Positions 41,893 through 49,838 of a stretch of DNA of 49,838 bases are shown piece by piece. Under the pieces are notes generated by a model. The model was not told the origin of the DNA. It saw only the letters and a program-made list of their open reading frames with translations, and did not search any database. The DNA is taken from assembly GCA_011620555.1 (NCBI GenBank), contig WOYY01000051.1, positions 1 to 49,838 on the forward strand, in the 5' to 3' direction. The stretch comes from Anaerolineaceae bacterium (GTDB lineage: Bacteria > Chloroflexota > Anaerolineae > Anaerolineales > Anaerolineaceae). Both the position numbers and the translations under genes were made by a program. How positions within the stretch are numbered: the stretch's first letter is position 1; the number at the start of each line of letters is the position of its first letter.

Positions 41893-44553
41893 CTATTGAC
41901 CCAGCAAGGCCTCTTGCATGATGCCACCGCTGCGGATCCGTGCGACCTCGGCGGGGGTGTCCACCCGAGCGATGACTTTGAATTCAATGACGCCGCCATC
42001 CGGCTTTTCGGCGCGGACCGTGACTTGGGCGCGGGGGGCCAAATCCCTCAGACCGAGAATGGTATAAACTTCCCGGCCCGTCAGCCCCAGACTTTCAACA
42101 TTTTGCCCATCTTCAAATTGCAGGGGGAGAATACCCATTCCGATCAGATTGGCGCGGTGGATGCGTTCATAGGATTCCGCGATCACAGCCCGGACGCCCA
42201 GCAGCAACGGGCCTTTGGCCGCCCAGTCCCGGCTGGAGCCGGTGCCATATTCCTTCCCGGCGATTACGATCAGGGGCGTTTGCCTCTGCCGATAGGCCTG
42301 CGAGGCTTCAAAGATCGTCAGGACCTGACCTTCCGGCAGTAGGCGGGTGAAGCCGCCTTCATTATCCGGCGTCAGGCGGTTGCGGAGGCGGATGTTGGCG
42401 AAGGTTCCGCGGATCATCACCTGGTCATTGCCGCGGCGGGCGCCATAGGAGTTGAAATCCTTATCCGCAATCCGCAAGTCATAAAGGTACCAACCCGCCG
42501 GGCTGTCGGCCGGGATCGCGCCGGCGGGCGAGATATGGTCGGTGGTGACTGAATCGCCCAGCAAAGCCAGGACCCGCGCTCCCTGGATGTCATCCAGGGT
42601 TGGGACTTCAGCTGTGAGCTTGAAATCCTCGAAGTAGGGCGGCTCTTTAATGTAGGTGGACTTCGGGTCCCAGGGGAAGAGGGCCGAAGGCTCAGCCGGC
42701 GTCACGGATTGCCAGTTCTCATCCCCGGTGAAGAGGTCTGCATAGAACTGCTGGTAGAGTTCGGGCTGGATGGTGTCCATTAAATCCTGGACTTCTTGCT
42801 CGTCCGGCAGAAGCTCACTGAGATAGACGGGGCTACCGTTCCGATCTTGGCCGAGGGGATCATTCGCGAGGTCGATATCCACTGTTCCAGCCAGGGCATA
42901 GGCGACCACCAGCGGGGGGGAGGCCAGGTAATTCGCCCGGGTCAGGGGGTGGATGCGGCCTTCAAAATTGCGGTTGCCGGAGGAGATGCTGGCTGCGACC
43001 AGGTTTGAGGCCCGAACGGCCCGAGTAATCCTGGGGTGCAGCGGGCCGGAATTGCCAATGCAGCTGCCGCAGCCATAGCCCGTCAGGGTGAAGCCAAGCT
43101 CATCCAAGGGGTCGAGCAGACCGGCCTTTTTCAGATAGGCTGTCACCACCCGGGAGCCGGGCATCAGCGAGCATTTTACGGTCGGACTCACCGTCAGGCC
43201 GCGTTCGAGGGCTTTTTTCGCCACCAGTCCGGCGCTGAGCATCACGGTGGGGTTGGAGGTATTGGTGCAGGAGGTGATCGCGGCGATCAGCAGCGAGCCG
43301 TGGGTCAGCGTGTAGGTCTTCTCATCAATGACAACCGGCACTTCCGGATGGCGGTTTTCCTGGCGCAGGCCAAAGCCTTTTGCCTCCTTGGCGCGGGCGA
43401 GGTGTTTTTCAAAGTCCGGTTTGAGGTTGGGGATGGTGACCCGTTCATTGGGGCGGAAAGGCCCGGCCAGGCTGGGCTGGACTTCCGCCAGATCCACCCG
43501 GATCACGCTGCTGAAGCGCGGCTCGGCGTCGCCGGTCTGGCGGAAGAGACCCTGCGCCTTGCAATAAGTCTCCACCCGTTCAATCGCTTCGGGACTGCGC
43601 CCGGTCAGGCGGAGGTAATCGAGGGTCCAGCGGTCCACCGGGAAGAAGGTCACCGTGGTGCCGCTCTCGGGGGACATATTGGCGATCATCGCCCGATCCG
43701 GGATGGAGATGCTGTCCAGCCCAGCGCCAAAGCATTCCACGAACTTGCCGACCACGCCCGCCTCACGCAGCCGCTGGACGATGGTCAGGGTCAGGTCGGT
43801 CGGGGTTGCGCCCGCCGGAAGCGCGCCAACCAATTCCAGGCCGATCACGTCCGGCAGGACGACCTCGAGGGATTTGCCCAGCAGGGCGGCGATCGCCTCG
43901 ATGCCGCCCACGCCCCAGCCCAGCACGCCCAGACCGTTGATCATCGGCGTATGCGAATCCGTGCCGACCAGCGTGTCTGGAAAGACGGATTCTTTCCCAT
44001 TGACCATGCGGGCGGTCACCACACTCGCCAGGCTTTCGAGGTTCACCTGATGGATGATGCCCTTGCCGGGCGGAACCACCCGGAAGTTGTCAAAGGCCTC
44101 CTGCGCCCAGCGCAGAAGCTGGTAGCGTTCCCGGTTGCGCTCGTATTCGAGCTGGATATTGCGGGAGAAGGCATCAGCGCTGCCGGTAAAATCCACCTGA
44201 ACGGAGTGGTCCACCACCAGGTCCACCGGGACCCGGGGTGCGATTTTGGCCGGGTCGCCGCCCAGCCGGGCATAGGCGGCGCGCATCGCAGCGAGGTCCA
44301 CCACCAGCGGCACACCCGTCAGGTCCTGGAGCAGGACCCGGGCGGGGTAGAAGGGGATGGCCGGACGGTCGGCTTGCTGGGGCTGCCAGCTGAGGATTGC
44401 ATCCACGGCCTGCGCAGCAGCCTGATCCCGGGCGCCGTGGCGCAGGGCGTTTTCCAGCAGGATCCGCAGAGAGAAGGGCAGCTGACGCAGGCGATCGCCG
44501 GCAAAATCCAGCAGGTTGAAGGCCGGGGCGGGGGAGGAGGATGTTGATGTCAT
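41893..44553 (-). CDS. acnA: Aconitate hydratase A
   Basis: 886-aa [4Fe-4S] enzyme interconverting citrate and isocitrate. Cluster ligands are in AAITSCTNTSNPTVML and GYGCGSCIGNSGPLHP. The substrate-handling motifs VGTDSHTPMINGLGVLGWGV and GKEYGTGSSRDWAAKGP are intact, and length is normal for AcnA/IRP1-type enzymes. The ATG at 44553 with GGAG 8 nt upstream is preferred over an in-frame extension to 44616. It follows icd by 25 nt on the same strand, so the two consecutive cycle enzymes are co-expressed. Confidence 0.97.
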   Translation of the reverse strand: MTSTSSSPAPAFNLLDFAGDRLRQLPFSLRILLENALRHGARDQAAAQAVDAILSWQPQQADRPAIPFYPARVLLQDLTGVPLVVDLAAMRAAYARLGGDPAKIAPRVPVDLVVDHSVQVDFTGSADAFSRNIQLEYERNRERYQLLRWAQEAFDNFRVVPPGKGIIHQVNLESLASVVTARMVNGKESVFPDTLVGTDSHTPMINGLGVLGWGVGGIEAIAALLGKSLEVVLPDVIGLELVGALPAGATPTDLTLTIVQRLREAGVVGKFVECFGAGLDSISIPDRAMIANMSPESGTTVTFFPVDRWTLDYLRLTGRSPEAIERVETYCKAQGLFRQTGDAEPRFSSVIRVDLAEVQPSLAGPFRPNERVTIPNLKPDFEKHLARAKEAKGFGLRQENRHPEVPVVIDEKTYTLTHGSLLIAAITSCTNTSNPTVMLSAGLVAKKALERGLTVSPTVKCSLMPGSRVVTAYLKKAGLLDPLDELGFTLTGYGCGSCIGNSGPLHPRITRAVRASNLVAASISSGNRNFEGRIHPLTRANYLASPPLVVAYALAGTVDIDLANDPLGQDRNGSPVYLSELLPDEQEVQDLMDTIQPELYQQFYADLFTGDENWQSVTPAEPSALFPWDPKSTYIKEPPYFEDFKLTAEVPTLDDIQGARVLALLGDSVTTDHISPAGAIPADSPAGWYLYDLRIADKDFNSYGARRGNDQVMIRGTFANIRLRNRLTPDNEGGFTRLLPEGQVLTIFEASQAYRQRQTPLIVIAGKEYGTGSSRDWAAKGPLLLGVRAVIAESYERIHRANLIGMGILPLQFEDGQNVESLGLTGREVYTILGLRDLAPRAQVTVRAEKPDGGVIEFKVIARVDTPAEVARIRSGGIMQEALLGQ

Positions 44554-44578
44554 AGGTGTCTCCGTTGAAAAGTGGTGG

Positions 44579-45886
44579 TTAAAGGGATTGCATTTGATTA
44601 ATAATGGCGTGACCAAAGGCTTTGGTGGAGAGGGTCTGCGCCTCAGGCATCAGGCGCTGGAGGTCAGCGGTGACGGTTTTGAGGGCGATGGCCGCCCGGA
44701 GCCCCTTTTCGACGCGGTCCGCCGCTTCAGCCCAGCCAAGATGCTGGAGCATCAACTGGCCGGAGAGGATCAGCGAACTGGGGTTGGCCTGGTCGGTTCC
44801 GGCGAGGTTGGGCGCGGTGCCGTGGGTGGCCTCGAATAGGGCGGTTTGGGTGTCAAAGTTGATGTTCGCGCCGGGGGCAATGCCCAGCCCGCCCACCTGA
44901 GCCGTGAGCGCATCGGAGAGGTAGTCGCCGTTGAGGTTCATCGTGGCGATCACGTCGAAACTTTCCGGGCGGGTGAGCACCTGCTCGAAGGCGGCATCAG
45001 CGATCACGTCGTTAACGTGGACGCGGCCGCTCTCCATTGCCGCTTTCAATTCGGTCTCAGCGGCGGCCTGTCCCTGGCCGGCCTGGGTCTGTTGGTATTG
45101 GCGCTGGGTATAGATCCGGCTGCCAAATTCGCGCGCCGCCAGATCATAGCCCCAGGCGGCGAAGGCGCCCTCGGTGAACTTCATGATGTTGCCCTTATGC
45201 ACCAGGCTGACGCGCTGGCGGCCATGCTCGAAAGCATAGCTGAGGGCGGCCCGGATCAGGCGCTCGCTGCCCTGGCGGGAGATCGGTTTGATACTGAAGG
45301 CGGTAGTTTCCGGGAAGCGGATCTTCTCAAATTCCTCGGGTTGGCTCTCGGCCAGCCAGCTTTGAAAGGCCAGGTTGCCCTCGCTGCCCGCCTGGAACTC
45401 GATCCCGGCGTAGATGTCTTCGGTGTTCTCGCGGAAGATGACCATATCTACGAGTTCGGGCTGCCGCACGGGGGTGGGGACATCGGGGATCCAGCGGATC
45501 GGGCGGACGCAGGCGAAGAGGTCCAGCCCGCGCCGCAGGGCTACATTCAGGGAGCGGAAGCCGCGGCCGATGGGCGTGGTCAGCGGGCCTTTGATCGCCA
45601 CTTTGTAGCGGGCGAGGGTTTTGATGGTCTCCGTTGGCAGGGGCGTGCCGAGTTCGGCCAGCGCTTTACCGCCCGCGGGCACTTCCATCCAGGCCAGGCT
45701 GCGCTGGCCGCCATAGGCCAGCCGCACCGCTTCATCCAGCACCGGCCGGGCGGCCCGCCAGATATCCGGCCCGACGCCGTCCCCTTCGATGAAGGGGATG
45801 ATGGGGTGGGCGGGGACGATCAAGCGGCCGTTTTCAATGGAAATGCCCTGCCCATGGGGTGGAATTTTGAAGAAAGGGGATGCCAT
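44579..45886 (-). CDS. icd: NADP-type isocitrate dehydrogenase
   Basis: 435-aa oxidative decarboxylase producing 2-oxoglutarate, CO2 and reduced cofactor. PIIPFIEGDGVGPDIW, GPLTTPIGRGFRSLNVALRR (with the Ser phosphorylated in E. coli), FRENTEDIYAGIEF, VHKGNIMKFTEGAF and HGTAPNLAGTDQANP mark the bacterial type I enzyme. NADP preference is inferred from the family, not proven. AGGAG 6 nt before the ATG at 45886 fixes the start. First gene of the icd-acnA pair and divergent from the IclR regulator. Confidence 0.96.
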   Translation of the reverse strand: MASPFFKIPPHGQGISIENGRLIVPAHPIIPFIEGDGVGPDIWRAARPVLDEAVRLAYGGQRSLAWMEVPAGGKALAELGTPLPTETIKTLARYKVAIKGPLTTPIGRGFRSLNVALRRGLDLFACVRPIRWIPDVPTPVRQPELVDMVIFRENTEDIYAGIEFQAGSEGNLAFQSWLAESQPEEFEKIRFPETTAFSIKPISRQGSERLIRAALSYAFEHGRQRVSLVHKGNIMKFTEGAFAAWGYDLAAREFGSRIYTQRQYQQTQAGQGQAAAETELKAAMESGRVHVNDVIADAAFEQVLTRPESFDVIATMNLNGDYLSDALTAQVGGLGIAPGANINFDTQTALFEATHGTAPNLAGTDQANPSSLILSGQLMLQHLGWAEAADRVEKGLRAAIALKTVTADLQRLMPEAQTLSTKAFGHAIINQMQSL

Positions 45887-45952
45887 AGCTGCTCCTGAGG
45901 GAAAATAACCCATTTTGAATGCTAACAGTGGGTTAACACCCGAAAATTCTTA

Positions 45953-45982
45953 TTGACAGATTTTCAAGTCCAATTTTATAAT
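45953..45982 (+). promoter_or_regulatory. Strong sigma-70-type promoter of the IclR gene
   Basis: A perfect TTGACA (45953-45958) and a perfect TATAAT (45977-45982) with 18-nt spacing, the best consensus promoter in the window. It lies in the icd/iclR divergent gap. Confidence 0.8.
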
Positions 45983-46007
45983 CATGATAACATTTAATTT
46001 TGAGACA

Positions 46008-46028
46008 CTGTCCCTAAAAGTGGGACAG
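46008..46028 (+). promoter_or_regulatory. Perfect dyad (candidate IclR operator)
   Basis: CTGTCCC and GGGACAG, 7-bp arms with a 7-nt spacer, located just downstream of the -10 box and 12 nt before the IclR ATG. The position suits autorepression. It could also form a leader hairpin. Confidence 0.6.
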
Positions 46029-46039
46029 CTAGGAGATCG

Positions 46040-46840
46040 ATGGCAAAACCCTCCAGCACGCTTGCCAAGGCAATCCAGTTGATGGATTGTTTTGCTAAGG
46101 ATGACCCCTATCTGGGCGTCCGGGAGGCGGCGCGCCTGACGGGCATCTCATCCAGCACGACCGGCCGGGTTATGGCCTCCTTGAAGGAACTGGGCCTGCT
46201 GGTGCAGGATATGGAGACCCGGCAGTACAGCCTGGCCGGGAAAGTGCTGGCCTGGGCGGAAGTCTACACCGCCACAGTGGACGTCCGGCGGGTGGCGCTG
46301 CCCTTCATTTATGACCTTCAGCGCCTGACGGGGGAGACGATCAGCCTTTACATTTTGGAAGGCAAGGAGCGCGTCTGCGTGGAGCGGCTGGAAAGCGAAC
46401 AGAACGTGCGGATGGTGGCCCGGGTGGGGCGCTATCTGCCGCTGCATGCCGGCTCGGCCGGCAAGCTTTTTTTGGCTTATATGACCGAAGAAATGCGGGA
46501 AGAGGTCTTTGAGACCGAGGATCGCCAGGTTTTCACGCCGATGACGATCACCGACCCCGCAAAGCTGCGGGAGGAATGCGCCCGGATCCTTGAGCGGGGT
46601 TACGCCCTCAGCCACGGCGAATGGACCGCGGATGCCTCCGGCGTGGCTGCGCCGATCTTCAACCAGCGCGGGCAGATGACCGCCGCGCTGACGATCTCCG
46701 GTCCGACTCAGCGCTTCACCCCGGACAAGATCGAAAAATTTGCGAATAACTGCATCCGAACCGGATTGCAGATTTCCCGATTGCTTGGTTATAACCCTTC
46801 GCAAAATAAAAAGGGCGTTCAGCCTGGGCGGCCTCGGTAG
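46040..46840 (+). CDS. IclR-family transcriptional regulator
   Basis: 266-aa regulator with an N-terminal winged helix (residues about 5-70: TLAKAIQLMDCFAKDDPYLG, then GISSSTTGRVMASLKELGLL) and a GAF-like effector domain (about 85-250, with LPLHAGSAGKLFLAYM and YALSHGEWTADASGVAAPIF). IclR proteins bind small carbon metabolites. Its placement between icd-acnA and citrate synthase makes control of citrate-cycle entry the likely role (inference). AGGAG lies 5 nt before the ATG, a consensus promoter and a perfect dyad upstream. A basic tail (KKGVQPGRPR) ends the protein. Confidence 0.92.
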   Translation: MAKPSSTLAKAIQLMDCFAKDDPYLGVREAARLTGISSSTTGRVMASLKELGLLVQDMETRQYSLAGKVLAWAEVYTATVDVRRVALPFIYDLQRLTGETISLYILEGKERVCVERLESEQNVRMVARVGRYLPLHAGSAGKLFLAYMTEEMREEVFETEDRQVFTPMTITDPAKLREECARILERGYALSHGEWTADASGVAAPIFNQRGQMTAALTISGPTQRFTPDKIEKFANNCIRTGLQISRLLGYNPSQNKKGVQPGRPR

Positions 46841-46893
46841 CCGCCAAAATCCACTGCTTGAACCCTGTACAGAAATCATTGCGAGGTGTTATC

Positions 46894-48300
46894 ATGAATA
46901 GCAGTAAGAATAAAGTTAGTTCAGCATATCCGGTTTCAAAATCCAAATCAATTCTCACCATAGAAGATAGGATTGCCGCTCAATTGCCCGCCTGGCAGGA
47001 GCGATTGGCGCGGTTACTGAGCGAATCGGGCGACAAGCCGATTGGCGAGATCACCGTTGCCGCGGTCTATGGCGGGATGCGGGGCCTCTTCGCCCTGGTC
47101 ACGGAGATCTCCCATGTGGACCCGTCCCTGGGCCTTCTGATCCGGGGCTATTCGGTGGAAGATCTGCTGGAAAAACTGCCCAAATGTGAAGGCTCGGATT
47201 TTCCGCTGTTGGGCGGTTTGTATCACCTGCTGCTGGTCGGCGAGTTCCCCACCCGGGCGGATGCGCTCGCGGTGGAGGACCTCTGGCGGGCCAGGCAGGG
47301 GCTGCCCGGTTACGTGGTGGATCTGTTGAAGGCGATGCCCGAAAGCACCCACCCGATGACGCTATTCTCACAGGCGATCCTCGCCATGCAGCCCGAATCG
47401 GTGGCGGCCAGGGCCTATCATGCGGGGATCAGCCGCACGGAATATTGGCGGCCAATGCTGGAAGATGCACTGACGATCACCGCCAACCTGCCCACGCTGG
47501 CGGCGACGGTTTACAACCTGAAATACCGGGGCGGCGCGGAAGCTGTACCAGACCCAAGTTTGGACTGGAGCGCGAACTTTGCCCTGATGATTGGCAAAGG
47601 GGACGACGCGGAATATAAGGACCTCTGCCGGCTGTTCATGACGTTGCACTCCGACCAGGAAAGCGGCAACGCCAGCGCGCACACCTCGCACCTGGTCAGC
47701 TCGACGCTTTCGGACCTGTATTTGTCCTCCTCGGCCGGGCTGAACGCCCTCGCCGGGCCGCTGCACGGGTTGGCGAACCAGGAGACCCTGCGCTGGCTGC
47801 AGGCTTTGCAGGAGCAATATGGCGGCCTGCCCAGCCCTGAGGAGCTGCGGGCTTTTGCGCTCGAAACCCTCAACCAGGGCATGGTGATCCCCGGTTATGG
47901 GCACGGCGTCTTGCGGCGGACGGACCCCCGCTTCACCGCCCAATATCGTTTCGCCGAGGCCTATCTGCCGGATGACCCGCTCTTCCAACTGGCCCGGCGG
48001 GTGTATGAGGTGGTGCCGGAGGTGCTGGGCGAGCTGGGCAAGGTCAAGAACCCCTGGCCAAACGTGGACGCGATCAGCGGCACGCTGCAGCATCACTATG
48101 GCATCGAGCCGGAATTCTGCACGGTGCTGTTTGGAGCCAGCCGCCTGCTGGGGCTGACGGCGCATGCCGTTTGGGCGCGGGCCTTGGGCCAGCCGATCGA
48201 GCGGCCGCGGTCCTTCACCACAGACCGGATCGAAGAAATCCTCTCGCCGCCGGTGCGGGTAGATTCGCCCGAGATCAACACTTATGCGACCGAAATTTAA
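46894..48300 (+). CDS. gltA: Citrate synthase, mitochondrial-like type
   Basis: 468-aa enzyme condensing acetyl-CoA and oxaloacetate to citrate. The active-site segments LHSDQESGNASAHTSHLVSS, AGPLHGLANQETLRWL and VIPGYGHGVLRRTDPRF closely resemble eukaryotic mitochondrial enzymes (HSDHEGGNVSAHTSHLV, GPLHGLANQEVL, VPGYGHAVLRKTDPRY), and catalytic His, His and the Asp of NPWPNVDAISG are retained. This differs from the usual bacterial GltA. The ATG at 46894 has GAGGTG upstream; the TTG at 46858 is rejected. It follows the IclR gene by 53 nt and precedes the DUF4914 gene. Confidence 0.94.
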   Translation: MNSSKNKVSSAYPVSKSKSILTIEDRIAAQLPAWQERLARLLSESGDKPIGEITVAAVYGGMRGLFALVTEISHVDPSLGLLIRGYSVEDLLEKLPKCEGSDFPLLGGLYHLLLVGEFPTRADALAVEDLWRARQGLPGYVVDLLKAMPESTHPMTLFSQAILAMQPESVAARAYHAGISRTEYWRPMLEDALTITANLPTLAATVYNLKYRGGAEAVPDPSLDWSANFALMIGKGDDAEYKDLCRLFMTLHSDQESGNASAHTSHLVSSTLSDLYLSSSAGLNALAGPLHGLANQETLRWLQALQEQYGGLPSPEELRAFALETLNQGMVIPGYGHGVLRRTDPRFTAQYRFAEAYLPDDPLFQLARRVYEVVPEVLGELGKVKNPWPNVDAISGTLQHHYGIEPEFCTVLFGASRLLGLTAHAVWARALGQPIERPRSFTTDRIEEILSPPVRVDSPEINTYATEI

Positions 48301-48371
48301 ATCCGGCCACCTGCCGGGATGGAACAACAAAGCAACTCTCAAACAAGCCAAGAAGCTGGACAAAGGACACT

Positions 48372-49838
48372 ATGAAACAACGAGACTGGAAACGTTATAA
48401 CCCGCCCAAAGAACTGATTGCCATCCTGGAAGCCAACCCCGACGTGACTGTGGTCAGCACCTCGGAAGAGCTGCTGGATCTGGCCTGCGGCGGTGAAAAC
48501 GGCAAAACTTTTGAAGTGGCCTATCAGATCCCCAATCTGGGGAAGGTGGTGGATGCGACGGTGGTGCGGGTGCGCAACGGGATCGCCGCGAACTACCCCT
48601 CGCCCTATATGCGCCGGCGGGACCCCAACGCCATGCTGATCGGCGATGACGGCCCCACCGATCATAAGCGCTTTGAAGAAGCCTACGGCTATCCCTTCCC
48701 GGAGCTGCGGCAGCGGACCTTTGACTGGCTGGCTGAAAACCCGCTGATCCTCTATGCTTATGTGACCGGCAAAAAGGGCCTGGGCAAGGATGCCCTGCTG
48801 GTGGCCCCGGCCAATGCCGGTTTCTTTGGCTTTGGCATGGCCCTGCTGCAAGGGATCACGCCTTATGAGGAAATCGGCAAGGACTTTGCCCCCGCTTCGG
48901 TGATCTATGTGGCCCCGACCTTCCGCTATACGGACCTGGACGGCAAGCAGGTGGTGGTCCACTACCGCCAGCCGGAGATGCACGAGGTCTTTTCCTACTG
49001 CCTCTACCCCGGCCCCAGCGCCAAGAAGGCGGCCTACAGCATCCTGCTGAACCAGGGGGAGCAGGAAGGCTGGGTGACGGCGCATTGCTCGACCGTGCGG
49101 GTGGTGACGCCCTATGACAACGAAGTGACCATCATGCACGAGGGCGCCAGTGGGGCGGGCAAGAGCGAGATGCTCGAATATCCGCACCGGGAGGACGATG
49201 GCCGGATGCTCTATGGCGAGAACATCGTGACAGGCGAGAAACGCCTGCACGAACAGCCCCGCACCTGCGCGCTGCACCCTGTGACGGATGACATGGCACT
49301 CTGCCACCCCTCACTGCAGCACAACGGCAAGCTCTCCGTGATGGATGCCGAAGACGCCTGGTTCGTGCGCACCAATCACATCCGCCACTACGGCACCGAT
49401 CTGAACCTTGAGCGGCTGACGGCGGAACCCGCCGAACCGCTGCTTTTCCTGAATATCAACGCCTCCCCGGACGGGATTGCGATGATCTGGGATCATATCC
49501 TGGATGCGCCGGGCAAGCCCTGCCCGAACCCGCGGGTGGTGGTGCCGCGGGAGATTATGCCGAACGTGGTGAACGAGGCGGTGGATGTGGACATCCGCTC
49601 CTTCGGGATGCGCACGCCGCCCTGCACCCGGGAGAACCCGAGCTATGGGATCGTGGGCTTTTTCCACATTCTGCCCCCGGCGCTGGCCTGGCTCTGGCGG
49701 CTGGTGGCGCCGCGTGGCTATGATAACCCCAGCCTCACCGACAGCAAGGGGCTTTCGACTGAGGGCGTGGGCTCCTATTGGGCTTTTGCCACCGGCAAGC
49801 GCACCGTGCACGCCAACTACCTGCTGGAGCAGTTCACC
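48372..49838 (+). CDS. DUF4914-like protein with PEPCK/HPr-kinase-type P-loop, 3'-truncated by the window edge
   Basis: An uninterrupted frame of 489 codons runs from ATG 48372 (AAAGGA 5 nt upstream) to the last base, with no stop. It reads MKQRDWKRYNPPKELIAI..., LILYAYVTGKKGLGKDALLV, and a P-loop GASGAGKS at residues 258-265 (Lys264), followed by HREDDGRML and NHIRHYGTDLN-like stretches. The P-loop on a PEPCK-like scaffold and the overall sequence suggest the DUF4914 family, whose activity is unknown. It follows citrate synthase by 71 nt in the same direction, so a carboxylate-linked role is possible. A true GTP/ATP PEPCK is less likely because the usual kinase motifs differ. Confidence 0.7.
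   Translation, partial: MKQRDWKRYNPPKELIAILEANPDVTVVSTSEELLDLACGGENGKTFEVAYQIPNLGKVVDATVVRVRNGIAANYPSPYMRRRDPNAMLIGDDGPTDHKRFEEAYGYPFPELRQRTFDWLAENPLILYAYVTGKKGLGKDALLVAPANAGFFGFGMALLQGITPYEEIGKDFAPASVIYVAPTFRYTDLDGKQVVVHYRQPEMHEVFSYCLYPGPSAKKAAYSILLNQGEQEGWVTAHCSTVRVVTPYDNEVTIMHEGASGAGKSEMLEYPHREDDGRMLYGENIVTGEKRLHEQPRTCALHPVTDDMALCHPSLQHNGKLSVMDAEDAWFVRTNHIRHYGTDLNLERLTAEPAEPLLFLNINASPDGIAMIWDHILDAPGKPCPNPRVVVPREIMPNVVNEAVDVDIRSFGMRTPPCTRENPSYGIVGFFHILPPALAWLWRLVAPRGYDNPSLTDSKGLSTEGVGSYWAFATGKRTVHANYLLEQFT

Noticed and set aside
43036-44547. 503-codon open frame on the plus strand
   Set aside because: It is antisense to acnA, with Gly/His-rich composition typical of a shadow frame; acnA is unmistakable.
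44846-45898. 350-codon open frame on the plus strand
   Set aside because: Antisense shadow of icd; no start signals or family features.
45976-45990. PerR-like box TTATAATCATGATAA upstream of the IclR gene
   Set aside because: One mismatch to the consensus, overlaps a -10 box in AT-rich DNA, and no oxidative-stress gene follows; chance is likely.
46008-46028. Dyad considered as an insertion-sequence end
   Set aside because: No transposase, no second copy or target duplication seen; its position fits an operator better.

Overview
The window looks like chromosomal DNA of a Chloroflexota bacterium, most likely an anaerobic member of the Anaerolineae. This is an inference from gene content: a DUF2298 'Chlor_Arch_YYY' membrane protein, several exported proteins with Thr/Pro-rich linkers, a bacterial microcompartment (BMC) locus, and moderately GC-rich coding DNA. 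No rRNA, tRNA, CRISPR array or intact insertion sequence was recognised.

Layout. 1-3.2 kb: 3' part of groEL, then a parvulin-like lipoprotein and a membrane-anchored partner. 3.3-10.9 kb: an ArsR-DUF2087 regulator, DUF711 protein, SpoU methyltransferase, phosphoesterase, LysM protein, serS, a DUF456 membrane protein, and ferritin under a perfect PerR-type box. 10.25-14.2 kb: a leftward operon yacL-like, cysS, rlmB, histidine phosphatase. 14.2-14.97 kb: AT-rich DNA with a frameshifted beta-propeller remnant.

14.97-21.14 kb is the centrepiece: a leftward ten-gene BMC operon in the order rpiB, deoC, BMC-P, CoA-acylating aldehyde dehydrogenase, BMC-H, eutJ-like ATPase, BMC-T, a 122-aa protein, BMC-P, BMC-P. 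This is the gene complement of the sugar-phosphate-utilising (SPU) class. DeoC would cleave 2-deoxyribose-5-phosphate to glyceraldehyde-3-phosphate and acetaldehyde, and the dehydrogenase would turn the acetaldehyde into acetyl-CoA inside the shell. Three enzymes carry similar amphipathic terminal helices that look like encapsulation peptides. The RpiB lacks the usual catalytic cysteine. No alcohol dehydrogenase, phosphotransacylase, kinase, transporter or regulator is present in the cluster.

21.4-29.6 kb: YgiT-type zinc-finger protein, lepB, der, the cdaR/cdaA c-di-AMP pair, a coaE with a large C-terminal extension, divergent tilS, and a tyrosine-recombinase-like protein that has lost most catalytic residues. 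29.8-34.8 kb: envelope genes (LCP protein, a sensor-like ATPase without an H-box, L,D-transpeptidase). 34.9-41.9 kb: DUF2298 protein, gltX, MerR-TipAS regulator, APH-like kinase, nucleotidyltransferase. 41.9-49.8 kb: acnA and icd on the minus strand, divergent from an IclR regulator, a citrate synthase of the mitochondrial-like type, and a partial DUF4914/PEPCK-like P-loop protein that runs off the end. The citrate-cycle genes together give the oxidative branch from acetyl-CoA and oxaloacetate to 2-oxoglutarate.

Several genes have a TATAAT-like box only 4-9 nt before the start codon, which suggests leaderless transcripts, whereas most BMC operon genes have clear Shine-Dalgarno sites.
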